A DNA stretch of 25,323 nt from CAZJYI01 sp964550025 (GTDB taxonomy: Bacteria; Verrucomicrobiota; Kiritimatiellia; UBA8416; CAYOBW01). The translations under genes were made by a program, and so were the position numbers. The notes under the pieces were generated by a model. That model was not told the origin of the DNA and ran no database searches. It worked only from the letters and a program-made list of their open reading frames with translations. Below, piece by piece: positions 13,244-20,861 of the stretch (the stretch's first letter is position 1; each line of letters begins with the position of its first letter). The stretch spans positions 1-25,323 of the forward strand of contig CAZJYI010000153.1 in NCBI GenBank assembly GCA_964550025.1, given 5' to 3'.

Positions 13244-15244
13244 ATGACACGCCGGCTGCCATCCAGCCGATCGACTACCGTCGTACTGATTCTGCTCTGG
13301 GCACTTTGGCTCGTCGGCCAGGTGTGTCGGGATGCGACCTGGCTGACCGGTCTGCTCTTTTACATTCCGTCTGTCGGCCTTCTTCTCCTTCTACTCGGCG
13401 GATGCTGCTGTGCGTTCCGTTCGCGCCGCGCAATCGCTGCTCTACTTGCATGCATGGCTCTGGTGCCGGGCATCGTTGTTCTGTGCGTGGAAAACCGGAT
13501 GCACATCGGGAACAGGGACGAACCACGCGGCGACACCCTGCGGCTCGTGCACTGGAACGTCTTTCGTGGCCGTCTCGGTTGGGATGGCATTGAACGCTCA
13601 CTCCAGCAGTCCCGGCCTGACCTCTGCGTCTTATCCGAGATTCCCAGGGGAGTCAGTGTTGAGGCCACTGCCACGTCGTTCGGACACGGCTACTCTGCCA
13701 TCCGTCTCAGCAATCTGGCGGTTGTTGCCCGTGGCTCTCTTGGCGAGGGTGTTCCGATCCCTTGCCAGAAGGGTGTCAGAGCGTACGGGGTGATCTGGCA
13801 GTCCCCTCGGGGAAACTGCCGAGTAATGGTCGTGGATCTGGACTCAAGCCTGCTCCTTGCCCGCGAGCCACGGCTGTTGGCTGTGAGGAAAGCGATGATT
13901 GACTGGCGTGCGGACATTGTTGTCGGAGACTTCAACGCACCACGTCGGTCCCGCGCGCTATCAGCTTTGCCGCAGGGATTCGTCCACGCGTACGACGCGG
14001 TGGGATCGGGCTGTTCCTACACCTGGCCAATGCCCTGCCCCATGTATGCGATCGACCAGTGTATCCTGGGACGGCGTGTCCGACCGGCGGCCTACCGTCT
14101 CGAGAGCTCCCTGCATAGCGACCACAGGCGACAGGTTCTTGATTTCACGTTCCGGGATGCGGAAACACAGGTTGCATCTCGAAGGCGGAATTCCGTCGAC
14201 GCCAAGAAAGACAACACACTCCCACACACCAGCGATCTTGGGCTATACTGGTATTCGCACACGCTTGCGGAGGGTGACGAGATCCCGTTCTTCTCCGAGG
14301 AGGACAACACGTTTCGGCACATCGGTGATCATTGGCTGCACTGGTACTCACATCCGCTTGCGGAGGGCGAGAGGATCCCGTTCTTCTACTCTCTGGACGG
14401 GACAAACTGGCAGGCTACGCCGTGCATCTGGAATGGCACTCACTTTGTCTGGGGCACCAACAGCGCCCCCCGGACTGTCAATGTCGGCTTGAGCGATTCG
14501 AAGCAGGGCGGATCAACTGGAGATCCGTCCCCACCAATCGAAGTTGAGTCCGCAGAGACATCTCGACACAGGGCTGGTCCGCCGTTTCACTATCCGCCGT
14601 GTACAACATCGCAGTATTCCACAGCAACAGGGCACGCGCACATCTACCTGGTTCAAGAGCCCGAGACAAAACCCATTGCCCCAGACGCACCAATACTGAT
14701 CTACATGCACGGGATGGGAGGAAGAGAAGAACAGGGAATGGAGATCTTCCCATCGCTCAGGGCGCACCTGAATGAACTTGGTTGGATCTACGTCTGCCCC
14801 CGCGACAACGAGTATTCAGGGCTCCTCTCGGATCTTCGGGGCCGCTACGGACGGCGCAAGGTCTATCTATCGGGTGCGTCAGCCGGCGGACGATGGGCCC
14901 TTTGGGAGGCAGAACGGCATTCAGAACGGTATGCCGGACTAATCCTGATGTGTCCGGCCGTAAGGCGTTCAAGTCTCATTCTCGACCTCGGCGACGACCC
15001 CCTGCCAATGCCGGCGTGGATCGTCTGCGGTGAGAACGACGTCGTGTATGCAACGGCTTCACGATGGCTAAGCAGCACTCTGGAGAAACTGGGGAGGGAT
15101 GTGCACTACAACCAGATCCCGGGCGGCGACCACAACGATCCCTGCAAGCTGATCAAGTGGACTGATGCTCTTGCCTTTGTCCACACCAACTCGCCAACCT
15201 CCTCTTCGAGCATCGAAACGGCGCCGGATCGGAGTATCCCCTGA
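13244..15244 (+). CDS. Three-part fusion: membrane EEP domain, tandem repeat, alpha/beta-hydrolase
   Basis: A 666-residue protein. Residues about 10-80 hold three hydrophobic helices. An EEP domain follows: LVHWNVF (N105), VLSEIP (E132), VVGDFNAP (D229, N231), AIDQC (D271) and LHSDHR (D293, H294). The mid-domain catalytic His appears to be Asp (VVDLDSS, about 198). Residues 323-353 and 354-384 are a 31-residue tandem repeat (core WYSHPLAEGERIPFF), followed by a Trp-rich segment (DGTNWQATPCIWNG). The C-terminus is an alpha/beta-hydrolase: HGMGG oxyanion motif (489-493), nucleophile S546 in SGASAGG, D599 in GENDVV and H630 in GGDHND, most like phospholipase/carboxylesterases. It is a paralogue of the preceding gene with a new C-terminus. 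Substrate unknown; lipid or phosphodiester breakdown at the envelope is inferred. Confidence 0.88.
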   Translation: MTRRLPSSRSTTVVLILLWALWLVGQVCRDATWLTGLLFYIPSVGLLLLLLGGCCCAFRSRRAIAALLACMALVPGIVVLCVENRMHIGNRDEPRGDTLRLVHWNVFRGRLGWDGIERSLQQSRPDLCVLSEIPRGVSVEATATSFGHGYSAIRLSNLAVVARGSLGEGVPIPCQKGVRAYGVIWQSPRGNCRVMVVDLDSSLLLAREPRLLAVRKAMIDWRADIVVGDFNAPRRSRALSALPQGFVHAYDAVGSGCSYTWPMPCPMYAIDQCILGRRVRPAAYRLESSLHSDHRRQVLDFTFRDAETQVASRRRNSVDAKKDNTLPHTSDLGLYWYSHTLAEGDEIPFFSEEDNTFRHIGDHWLHWYSHPLAEGERIPFFYSLDGTNWQATPCIWNGTHFVWGTNSAPRTVNVGLSDSKQGGSTGDPSPPIEVESAETSRHRAGPPFHYPPCTTSQYSTATGHAHIYLVQEPETKPIAPDAPILIYMHGMGGREEQGMEIFPSLRAHLNELGWIYVCPRDNEYSGLLSDLRGRYGRRKVYLSGASAGGRWALWEAERHSERYAGLILMCPAVRRSSLILDLGDDPLPMPAWIVCGENDVVYATASRWLSSTLEKLGRDVHYNQIPGGDHNDPCKLIKWTDALAFVHTNSPTSSSSIETAPDRSIP

Positions 15245-15278
15245 AGGAGGCGACGCGTGCATTCCACAACGGTCGTCA

Positions 15279-15303
15279 GCTATCGTCCACCCGAGAGAGG
15301 AAG
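15279..15303. repeat. Exact 25-bp repeat, copy 1
   Basis: The 25 bases beginning GCTATCGTCCACCC and ending GAGAGAGGAAG are identical to 20692-20716. Upstream bases (GTCGTC) also match. On the minus strand both copies end an open frame with the residues LSRVDDS. Confidence 0.8.
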
Positions 15304-15474
15304 GCGAAGAGCCTTGAGTCAACATCACGATGACAACCTGGCGTAGACGGCAGCGGGCAAAACGTGACCCGCACTACCCGAACGCGGACGGGAGAGTTGC
15401 CTGCAATCCCCGCGTTTCGGGCTGACCTCTGACGTCTCACTTCTGACCTCTGGGGTTGCGTATGCCCCGGCAAA

Positions 15475-15498
15475 GTAGGACGGTGCTCCGCGCCGTCC
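15475..15498. repeat. GTAG-flanked hairpin (REP-like), left half of an inverted pair
   Basis: GTAG (15475-15478), stem GGACGGTGC, loop TCC, stem GCGCCGTCC with one G-T pair. The partner at 15584-15608 is inverted. Confidence 0.75.
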
Positions 15499-15583
15499 AT
15501 GGAGGCAGTACAAGGGCAAATGAGGCGAGAGAACGGAACAGCGTACGGCGGCTTTCTCTTTCCTGCCTCCTCGTTCTGCCACA

Positions 15584-15608
15584 GGGCGGCGCAGGAGCAC
15601 CGCCCTAC
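15584..15608. repeat. CTAC-flanked hairpin (REP-like), right half of an inverted pair
   Basis: Stem GGGCGGCGC, loop AGGA, stem GCACCGCCC, then CTAC at 15605-15608. Read on the minus strand it is GTAGGGCGGTGCTCC, closely matching the element at 15475. The pair is about 110 bp apart, as in BIME arrangements. Confidence 0.75.
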
Positions 15609-15800
15609 GGGAATGTCCCGATCTCACACCCTTTTCGAACGGGATCTGATCGGGATCGATCGGAAGCTGATCCACAAGACGCACCTCATCATGATCAACC
15701 GCAAGAACCCGTGGTTGGACGATATGCGGATGTCCGACATTCACCCACGGTGTCGGACGAATCTGCGGTGGAAGACCGTGAAACACATGGCACAGGGAAG

Positions 15801-16043
15801 ATGAGCAGGCAAGTTGTCGTTGTTCGCTGTTTCGGGGCGGTGGGCCTCATTGGCGCGCTCGTGCTCGTCGCGCACTGTATAACAGTACTTGGCATTCGAA
15901 GGTGCTACTTCCCAAACGAACCTGTTGGCGACCTTCTGGCCGTCATTCTCCCTGCGAGTGGGCTAGTCCTGTACTTCGCTGCATGCACCTGGTCCGGTCG
16001 GTTACCTTGGATCATGCGTAACCCGGGTAAGGACTCACAGTGA
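15801..16043 (+). CDS. Small two-helix membrane protein
   Basis: An 80-residue protein. GGGAAG directly before the ATG at 15801 and the change to protein-like sequence fix the start; the frame's upstream extension is repeat DNA. Two hydrophobic helices (CFGAVGLIGALVLVAHCITV and LLAVILPASGLVLYFAACTW) are separated by a short polar loop. Its TGA overlaps the GTG of the next gene, so the two are probably coupled. Family unknown. Confidence 0.65.
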   Translation: MSRQVVVVRCFGAVGLIGALVLVAHCITVLGIRRCYFPNEPVGDLLAVILPASGLVLYFAACTWSGRLPWIMRNPGKDSQ

Positions 16044-16393
16044 AACGGATTCCATTCGCAGCGTTGTGTCTGCTATGTATGAGTGCCAGCTCCCTGCAAG
16101 CTGTCGCGCAGTCTGAGCCGGTCACTGTCGGCCCCCTGGTTTTGCTGGCCGTACTCATCCCGCTATTCTTCGTTCCCGTTCTGGCCATCTCCGGGGTCGG
16201 CAAGTACGGTGCACTTGCCGTGCTCCAGCCGATTGCCATTGCCCTGGTCATCGCGCTGGTGCTGCTTCTTCTCCTCCGGACGGAGTTCAAGCGGGCATGG
16301 CTCTTGTTGATCATCCCCGTACTGTACGTTGTTACCACTTTCGTGACGAACCTCTTGGGTTTGTTCATCGTTAGGGTGCTTAGTTCAGCTTAA
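16040..16393 (+). CDS. Membrane protein with signal peptide and three helices
   Basis: A 117-residue protein starting at GTG that overlaps the previous stop (GTGA). Residues 1-23 look like a cleavable signal (ending SSLQAVAQS). Three hydrophobic helices follow (VGPLVLLAVLIPLFFVPVLA, LQPIAIALVIALVLLLLL, AWLLLIIPVLYVVTTFVTNL). No polar catalytic residues stand out. Function unknown. Confidence 0.65.
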   Translation: MKRIPFAALCLLCMSASSLQAVAQSEPVTVGPLVLLAVLIPLFFVPVLAISGVGKYGALAVLQPIAIALVIALVLLLLLRTEFKRAWLLLIIPVLYVVTTFVTNLLGLFIVRVLSSA

Positions 16394-16410
16394 GACCGGG
16401 AGGCGGCTTC

Positions 16411-16824
16411 GTGGAAACGATGGACATATTGAAGCTCGTGGGCATTTTCGCCCTGATTCTCGGCGCGATCGCCTGGCAGGCTGTGCCGCTCCAGTTGATT
16501 CGTCGAAAACAGAGGCAGATCCCACAGAAGACCACATCGGAGATCAAGGCACTGTTCCAGGGGCAACCCAAGGTGTTCCTGGTGGGCTCGGCGATCGAGG
16601 AGCTCAAGGCAAGAGGAGAAGACATCTCTTTCACTCTACCGACCATACTCGACATGGCTCTCAGCCAGAGCACCGTCAAGAGCGTCTTCGGCCGTGGCTT
16701 GCTCAAGATTCATTTTGCGCAGAAGCTCCCCCACATTGATCTTTCAGAGCAGAAGTTCTCCAAGCCCACTCTGGAGAAACTGAAGGAGCTCAGGGAGCAG
16801 ATCCGGACGCTCACTGCAGAATGA
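16411..16824 (+). CDS. Single-pass membrane protein with soluble C-terminal domain
   Basis: A 137-residue protein. GGGAGG seven bases before the GTG at 16411 favours that start; an ATG at 16420 is possible. One helix at about residues 8-24 (LVGIFALILGAIAWQAV) is followed by a basic stretch (IRRKQRQIPQ) and a mixed soluble domain ending in a charged helix (LEKLKELREQIRTL). The basic residues after the helix suggest a cytoplasmic C-terminus. No family recognised. Confidence 0.7.
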   Translation: METMDILKLVGIFALILGAIAWQAVPLQLIRRKQRQIPQKTTSEIKALFQGQPKVFLVGSAIEELKARGEDISFTLPTILDMALSQSTVKSVFGRGLLKIHFAQKLPHIDLSEQKFSKPTLEKLKELREQIRTLTAE

Positions 16825-16861
16825 ACGGCATCCATCAGCGTGTATTCAAGATCGAAGTGCA

Positions 16862-17247
16862 ATGAAGAAGCTCCTCGTCATTCTGGGAATTGTCGTTGCA
16901 GCCCCCATTACTACTTCTGGCTGACCGCGACCTATGCATACGCACAGCGGCAACCTCATCTCGTTCTTGCCATTTGCCATGCTTGGCAGGCGAATGATGC
17001 GAAGCGCGGATACGGATCACCAAATCCACAGGCACTACGCGCCGCGGCACTGCTCGCTCAGGGCAACACGGCACAGGCTCGAGGCGCCATTGAACGAGCC
17101 ATTGAAATGAAGAGAGATCGGGCCATCTGGGCAGAGAACCTCGATGCGCTGTCGAGTGCGATTCGGCAGGACAATACTGCATATCGATGGACTCCCGGAT
17201 CGTGTCCAGATCCTGACGGCTATGAACTGCTGATCACCTACCGATAA
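16862..17247 (+). pseudogene. TPR-like exported protein gene with a one-base frameshift in a C-run
   Basis: The ATG at 16862 opens a clear signal sequence (MKKLLVILGIVVAAP) that hits TGA after 20 codons. A second frame picks up right after the run CCCCC at about 16902-16906 and continues to 17247 (HYYFWLTATYAYAQRQPHLV, then LRAAALLAQGNTAQARGAIE). Adding one C joins signal and body perfectly, and the span is one base short of whole codons. The body has one TPR-like helical hairpin. It is either a homopolymer error in the assembly, a recent knock-out, or a phase-variable tract. Confidence 0.65.
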
Positions 17248-17260
17248 GAGGGCCCTTCCA

Positions 17261-17305
17261 GCACTCACTGAACCGTGCGCTGTACCGTCGCCCGTTAGTG
17301 AGTGC
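17261..17305. repeat. Intergenic inverted repeat
   Basis: GCACTCACT (17261-17269) and AGTGAGTGC (17297-17305) are perfect arms around a 27-base loop; the stem can extend by AAC/GTT with one bulge. It sits just before the next lipoprotein gene and could be a transcript hairpin. The arms do not fit attC core sites. Confidence 0.5.
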
Positions 17306-17317
17306 GTTGTTGAAACA

Positions 17318-17710
17318 ATGAGGATCTGTGTCCAACTGGCAGTCCTAGCCGCCTCGATTGCTATCATCAGCGGATGCGGCACGCCGGAGTATCGCCTCCG
17401 CGTTGGCATGCCGCTTGATCAGGCCATGGGGGTTCTTGACCGAGTAGGCGCACTCGACTATACGGGAGATAGAGGAGAGATTCTGGAGGATCCACCGCCA
17501 GACTTTTCGTCTGTTGAACTGCATTGGTTTCTCTTGCCGGACAACACTTGTCTCACTTTCGGAAGCGGGACCTTCTCTTCAGACACGAACGTTCAGGCCA
17601 TAGGCTGGCTTTACCTCGGTGAAACCGGAAGGGGATTCTCCGAGTATCCCAGCAAGCGTGTCAGACTCATGCACATTGATACGCTGGAATTGCGAAGACA
17701 TCTGCATTGA
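17318..17710 (+). CDS. Small lipoprotein, BamE/SmpA-like in style
   Basis: A 130-residue protein with a lipoprotein signal (LAVLAASIAIISGC; lipobox ISGC, Cys20). The segment LRVGMPLDQAMGVLDRVGA resembles the 'Gly-Met then helix' start of small SmpA/OmlA (BamE-like) modules, a weak pattern match. A strand-rich part follows (SSVELHWFLLPDNTCLTFGS, then AIGWLYLGETGRGF). Predicted to be lipid-anchored in the envelope. The proteins at 18395 and 20862 share the same style, so this stretch holds several lipoproteins or anchored proteins of this kind. Confidence 0.7.
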   Translation: MRICVQLAVLAASIAIISGCGTPEYRLRVGMPLDQAMGVLDRVGALDYTGDRGEILEDPPPDFSSVELHWFLLPDNTCLTFGSGTFSSDTNVQAIGWLYLGETGRGFSEYPSKRVRLMHIDTLELRRHLH

Positions 17711-18041
17711 TGGGAACGCAACAACTCGCTGCACAGCGTCTCGGGCGCCCCACATCCTCGGGGCAGGTAGTTCGTTGAGAATGACACAACTGGCAGACAA
17801 AGACGTACAGGCACTCAGACGGCAGACCTCCCAACGGACTGTCCTGACGATCAAGATCGCAATTCCCGCGATCGGGAAGCTGCTCACCGGGCAGAGGTCA
17901 AAGGCATAGCGACAGAGGGCACCAGAGCTGTCACCAGCAAGAAGTGCCTGGCTGCGATGCGACGAGAGTGACCGCCACAGGAGCCGGCTGCACCCGTCGA
18001 GTTGACCAGTCAGCGCCGCACTCGGACGTGAGGAAGACTGC
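17711..18041. other. Intergenic region of 331 bp with a possible small gene remnant
   Basis: A 42-codon frame from an ATG at 17781 to a TAG at 17907-17909 reads plausibly (MTQLADKDVQALRRQ, then RTVLTIKIAIPAIGKLL), with a single hydrophobic segment. Past its end, another frame also looks protein-like (VKGIATEGTRAVTSKKCLAA), so it may be a frameshifted small gene. There is no strong ribosome site. I see nothing else here. Confidence 0.35.
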
Positions 18042-18365
18042 ATGACATCTCGCATCATTGGTTATCTCCTACTCGCTATGGGATTCACCTTGGCGATGGC
18101 ATTCGTCTGGCCCGGACTGCACGGCCTGTGCATTCCTATGGTCCCGCCACAGGTGCATCGCACATATGAAGAGACTGATGAGAGCATTCCTCGACACCAT
18201 CACCAACAGGCACAGCAAGAGCTGAACCGCCTGCACCTTGAGAAACGACGTGGCCTGCTACTTCCCCTCCTCATGATGCTGTCGGGAGCGATTCTCCTCG
18301 ATCTCGCAAACCGACGAACGCGTGACCCGAGTCCGGACCGGAATGTGGACGGTACTCGCCCATAA
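18042..18365 (+). CDS. Small membrane protein
   Basis: A 107-residue protein with GAGGAAG six bases before its ATG. A first helix (IIGYLLLAMGFTLAMAFVW) is followed by a His/Gln/Glu-rich segment (RHHHQQAQQELNRLHLEKRR) and a second helix (LLLPLLMMLSGAILLDLA), with a polar tail. The polar segment between the helices may be a short helix at the membrane surface. Family unknown. Confidence 0.7.
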   Translation: MTSRIIGYLLLAMGFTLAMAFVWPGLHGLCIPMVPPQVHRTYEETDESIPRHHHQQAQQELNRLHLEKRRGLLLPLLMMLSGAILLDLANRRTRDPSPDRNVDGTRP

Positions 18366-18394
18366 GCAGCCCCGTCACTTGTGTCTTTCGCCCC

Positions 18395-19084
18395 ATGACA
18401 ATGAAGATTGGACCCTCTGTACTTCTGCTGACCTTTGCGTACGGATGTGCCCAAGAAGAAACACCGCAGCATGCAAGGATTCCAAGCAATGTGGTGGAGG
18501 GAGTAGGCATACCCGGCCACCTTGAGATCGGGATGCGCTTGGACAGCATCCCTGACGCTATCCCGGATGCCACATGCAAGCCGTCTTCGCGGATGTCTCT
18601 GGCCTGGTGGTTCGGCGAAACCTGGAGGAAGCACCCTCCCTGGAAGAAGCCCGCTACCTACGAGCTAAGAGTTCCGAACATGGGGGCCTGCGTATTCAAT
18701 CCCCACCCGACCAACGCCATAAGACAGATTCATTTCCACGTGATCAAACACAAAGGCCGGCCGGCCTTCAGCGGCACCTTGTCGGGCGGGTTGTCCTTCT
18801 CGGGAACAGGGACGGTCTCTCTCGCAGAAGTGACAGCCCTTTACGGCGAACCGCTACATACGCTAACGTACCCCTCTGCCGCAGATGCAGCCGGCATCAC
18901 GAATGGCATGCTGTTCCTGCAACAGCAGGAGACCATTTTGGAGTCGGGGCAGAGCCTGCTGATGACATACGACACCGGTCATCCTTATCGTCTTCACTAC
19001 CCGGCACGTGGGATCTACTTTGACATCCAAGAAGGACGGGTTCATTCGTTCCGAGTATTCAGAAAGGTCAAACCGACAGAATAG
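18395..19084 (+). CDS. Probable lipoprotein with a repeated small-domain look
   Basis: A 229-residue protein. The N-terminus (MKIGPSVLLLTFAYGC) is a lipoprotein-like signal, although Tyr at -2 is unusual; ATG codons at 18395 and 18401 are both possible and no ribosome site is seen. The mature part contains HLEIGMRLDSIPDAI, similar in style to the protein at 17318, and EVTALYGEPLHTLTYPSAAD, followed by strands (MLFLQQQETILESGQSLLMT). This may be two copies of a BamE-like or related alpha/beta unit, an inference. Predicted envelope location. Confidence 0.65.
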   Translation: MTMKIGPSVLLLTFAYGCAQEETPQHARIPSNVVEGVGIPGHLEIGMRLDSIPDAIPDATCKPSSRMSLAWWFGETWRKHPPWKKPATYELRVPNMGACVFNPHPTNAIRQIHFHVIKHKGRPAFSGTLSGGLSFSGTGTVSLAEVTALYGEPLHTLTYPSAADAAGITNGMLFLQQQETILESGQSLLMTYDTGHPYRLHYPARGIYFDIQEGRVHSFRVFRKVKPTE

Positions 19085-19153
19085 GATCAATCGGAAGGCG
19101 TGCCTTCTGACTGACTGTGCGCTGGCGCGTTCGATCATAGACAAAGGCACATT

Positions 19154-20623
19154 ATGAAGAGGGCCTTGCTGGCAATCGGTAGTCCTGTGATACTGGCGAC
19201 ATGCGCGTTGGCAACGCTGGCCGCCGACCCGGATTTGGACCCGGCGTCCCGGTTGGAGGATCCTGAAGAGGAGGCGTGGAAGACGTTCCACGCTGCCGTC
19301 ACCTGTCTTCAAGACAAGGGTGATCGCGAAAGTGCAGGCAAGCTCTTCCAAGAAGTGGTGGAGAGGTTCCCCGACAGTCCCTACGCACAAGATTCCAAGG
19401 AGCTTGGTGCATTCCTGGAGAGAATGGTCAAGGAAGACGCCGCATGGGAGGAGCCCGAGAACATCGCGACACTGAGTCTGCCGGAGAAGATAGACTACAA
19501 TATCCACCACCTGCGCAACGTGAACTGCTACCAATGGTCTCAGCCGGGGATGTGCTACCTTCTTCGTAGCTACGGACGAGACCGGGATACCAACAATGCA
19601 GCAATAGCGCTGAAAGAGATTGGCCTCCCGGCCATTCCCGCTCTCATCACGTTGCTTGATGACCGACGTCCAACACGATCCGTTGGATACTGGCGCAATT
19701 TTTCGCCGTCGCGCACAGTGTTGCGATACCAGGATGCTGCAATCCAGATTCTCAACGCGCTCACTCCAACCCCCTTCTACCGGAGAAGCTCAACGGCGGC
19801 GTACTTCTCAACTGAGAGTCCTGAGATCCGGGCGAAGATAACGGCTTCAGTTCAATCGTGGTATCGCAAGAGTCGCGGCAAGTCAGAGACGGAGCAGAGG
19901 TGGATCGCAATTGAAGAGGAGCCTGGCATCTATCAGGTTCTCTCGCTCCTGGAAACAGTCGCGAAAGAGCCGGGGCAGAAGGAGCGAGTGCTGCAGAAAC
20001 TCCGGCAGATGTGTAGGATACGCGACCGTATTCAACTCCCACAGATTTCGTATCTCATGTGTCAACTCGGAGACTGCTCGCGATTGGCAGAGGTCGCGGA
20101 TGCATATCTCGCCGGTGAGTACGATGTTGGGATGCGACTCCTTGACGACAGTGCTGCCGGGAGCAACGCACAGGACTACGCTCTTCGCCAAACGATACTA
20201 TACGGGAACGAAAAGCACCATGCGGATCTCAGAAAGCACTTCTATCTGAAGAAGGATCCACTTTCGAAGCGACAAGCGTTGTTTGACATGCTCTTCGATC
20301 TTGCGTCAGGAGAGCACGAGAGGTTGCCGGACGGGTATGCCGAAACGAGGTTTCCAATCCACCTTCTGATTGATGCACTCGACTTCCGAGATGGCTGGGG
20401 ACACGCAACCGACGGCAGTTCGCAGTGGGCGATTCGGAAATGCGATGCGGCTGCGGAGGCAATCCAGAGTCTTGCGAATGTCGATTTCGGCTACGATGAG
20501 AAGGCACCCATCGAAGCAAAAGACGCAACCATCGCGAGAATCCGTTCTTGGTGGCAGGATCAGGAGAGGAACGGGGTTGCCGAACAAGACGCGCGAACGA
20601 ACACGGACAAGCTGCGCGACTGA
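19154..20623 (+). CDS. Large secreted alpha-solenoid protein (TPR then HEAT-like)
   Basis: A 489-residue protein with a signal peptide (residues 1-23, cut near ATLAA). Residues about 40-95 form a TPR-like hairpin (FHAAVTCLQDKGDRESAGKL, then FQEVVERFPDSPYAQDSKEL), as in YbgF/BamD-type tails. Residues about 145-200 contain a HEAT-like unit (AAIALKEIGLPAIPALITLL, then DDRRPTRSVGYWRNFSP). The rest is helical and charged. Such proteins usually serve as scaffolds. I have the impression that the LPEKIDYNIHHLRNVNCYQW region is conserved in PVC bacteria, without a search. It acts in the periplasm or outside. A short hairpin (about 19093-19107) precedes the gene. Confidence 0.75.
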   Translation: MKRALLAIGSPVILATCALATLAADPDLDPASRLEDPEEEAWKTFHAAVTCLQDKGDRESAGKLFQEVVERFPDSPYAQDSKELGAFLERMVKEDAAWEEPENIATLSLPEKIDYNIHHLRNVNCYQWSQPGMCYLLRSYGRDRDTNNAAIALKEIGLPAIPALITLLDDRRPTRSVGYWRNFSPSRTVLRYQDAAIQILNALTPTPFYRRSSTAAYFSTESPEIRAKITASVQSWYRKSRGKSETEQRWIAIEEEPGIYQVLSLLETVAKEPGQKERVLQKLRQMCRIRDRIQLPQISYLMCQLGDCSRLAEVADAYLAGEYDVGMRLLDDSAAGSNAQDYALRQTILYGNEKHHADLRKHFYLKKDPLSKRQALFDMLFDLASGEHERLPDGYAETRFPIHLLIDALDFRDGWGHATDGSSQWAIRKCDAAAEAIQSLANVDFGYDEKAPIEAKDATIARIRSWWQDQERNGVAEQDARTNTDKLRD

Positions 20624-20679
20624 ACGTGAGCGTCGGCGCATGAGGCGAGGAAGGGGAAGACAACGGAAATCGTGTTCCG

Positions 20680-20805
20680 CTATCGTCGTCCGCTATCGTC
20701 CACCCGAGAGAGGAAGAGTCGATTGACGATGGTCACGAATGAGCAGGACGCATCGAACAGGCCGTCTTCGGAGGTGATTCCGTAGAGCTCGCGGATGGCC
20801 TTCAT
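20680..20805 (-). pseudogene. Possible gene remnant ending in the 25-bp repeat
   Basis: On the minus strand an ATG at 20805 opens 41 codons of protein-like sequence (MKAIRELYGITSEDGLFDAS, then FVTIVNRLFLSRVDDSGRR). It has no ribosome site and lies opposite to all neighbouring genes. Its last residues are encoded by the repeat shared with 15279-15303. It may be the tail of a lost gene carried with the repeat. Nothing else gene-like is seen in 20624-20861 except a tandem duplication of CCGCTATCGTCGT at about 20678-20700. Confidence 0.3.
20692..20716. repeat. Exact 25-bp repeat, copy 2
   Basis: Identical to 15279-15303. It is preceded by a partial tandem copy (CCGCTATCGTCGT twice). Confidence 0.8.
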
Positions 20806-20861
20806 GGGACGTCTCAACGGCGTCGGCAAGAAAGGAGACATAGCATGCACAAGGAGCCAGA

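Larger units (their letters stand above)
15245..15800. other. Repeat-rich intergenic region of 556 bp
   Basis: This holds the first copy of an exact 25-mer (15279-15303), a direct repeat of TGACCTCTG (15423-15431 and 15444-15452), and an inverted pair of GTAG-flanked hairpins (15475-15498 and 15584-15608). A plus frame from an ATG at 15613 to a TGA at 15802-15804 would give 63 residues (SRSHTLFERDLIGIDRKLIH) and overlaps the next start as ATGA. A minus frame over the same bases also reads plausibly. I cannot decide between them and call neither. Confidence 0.5.

Noticed and set aside
12990..13247. An 85-codon plus-strand gene
   Set aside because: No ribosome site, unnatural composition (many Cys, Trp, Arg), starts in a repeat and overlaps the next gene's start.
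15325..15786. A 153-codon minus-strand gene
   Set aside because: It runs through two REP-like hairpins and the direct repeats, lies opposite to its neighbours and lacks a ribosome site; only its first 50 residues look protein-like.
17261..17305. attC-like site
   Set aside because: The arms GCACTCACT/AGTGAGTGC do not contain the required core sequences.
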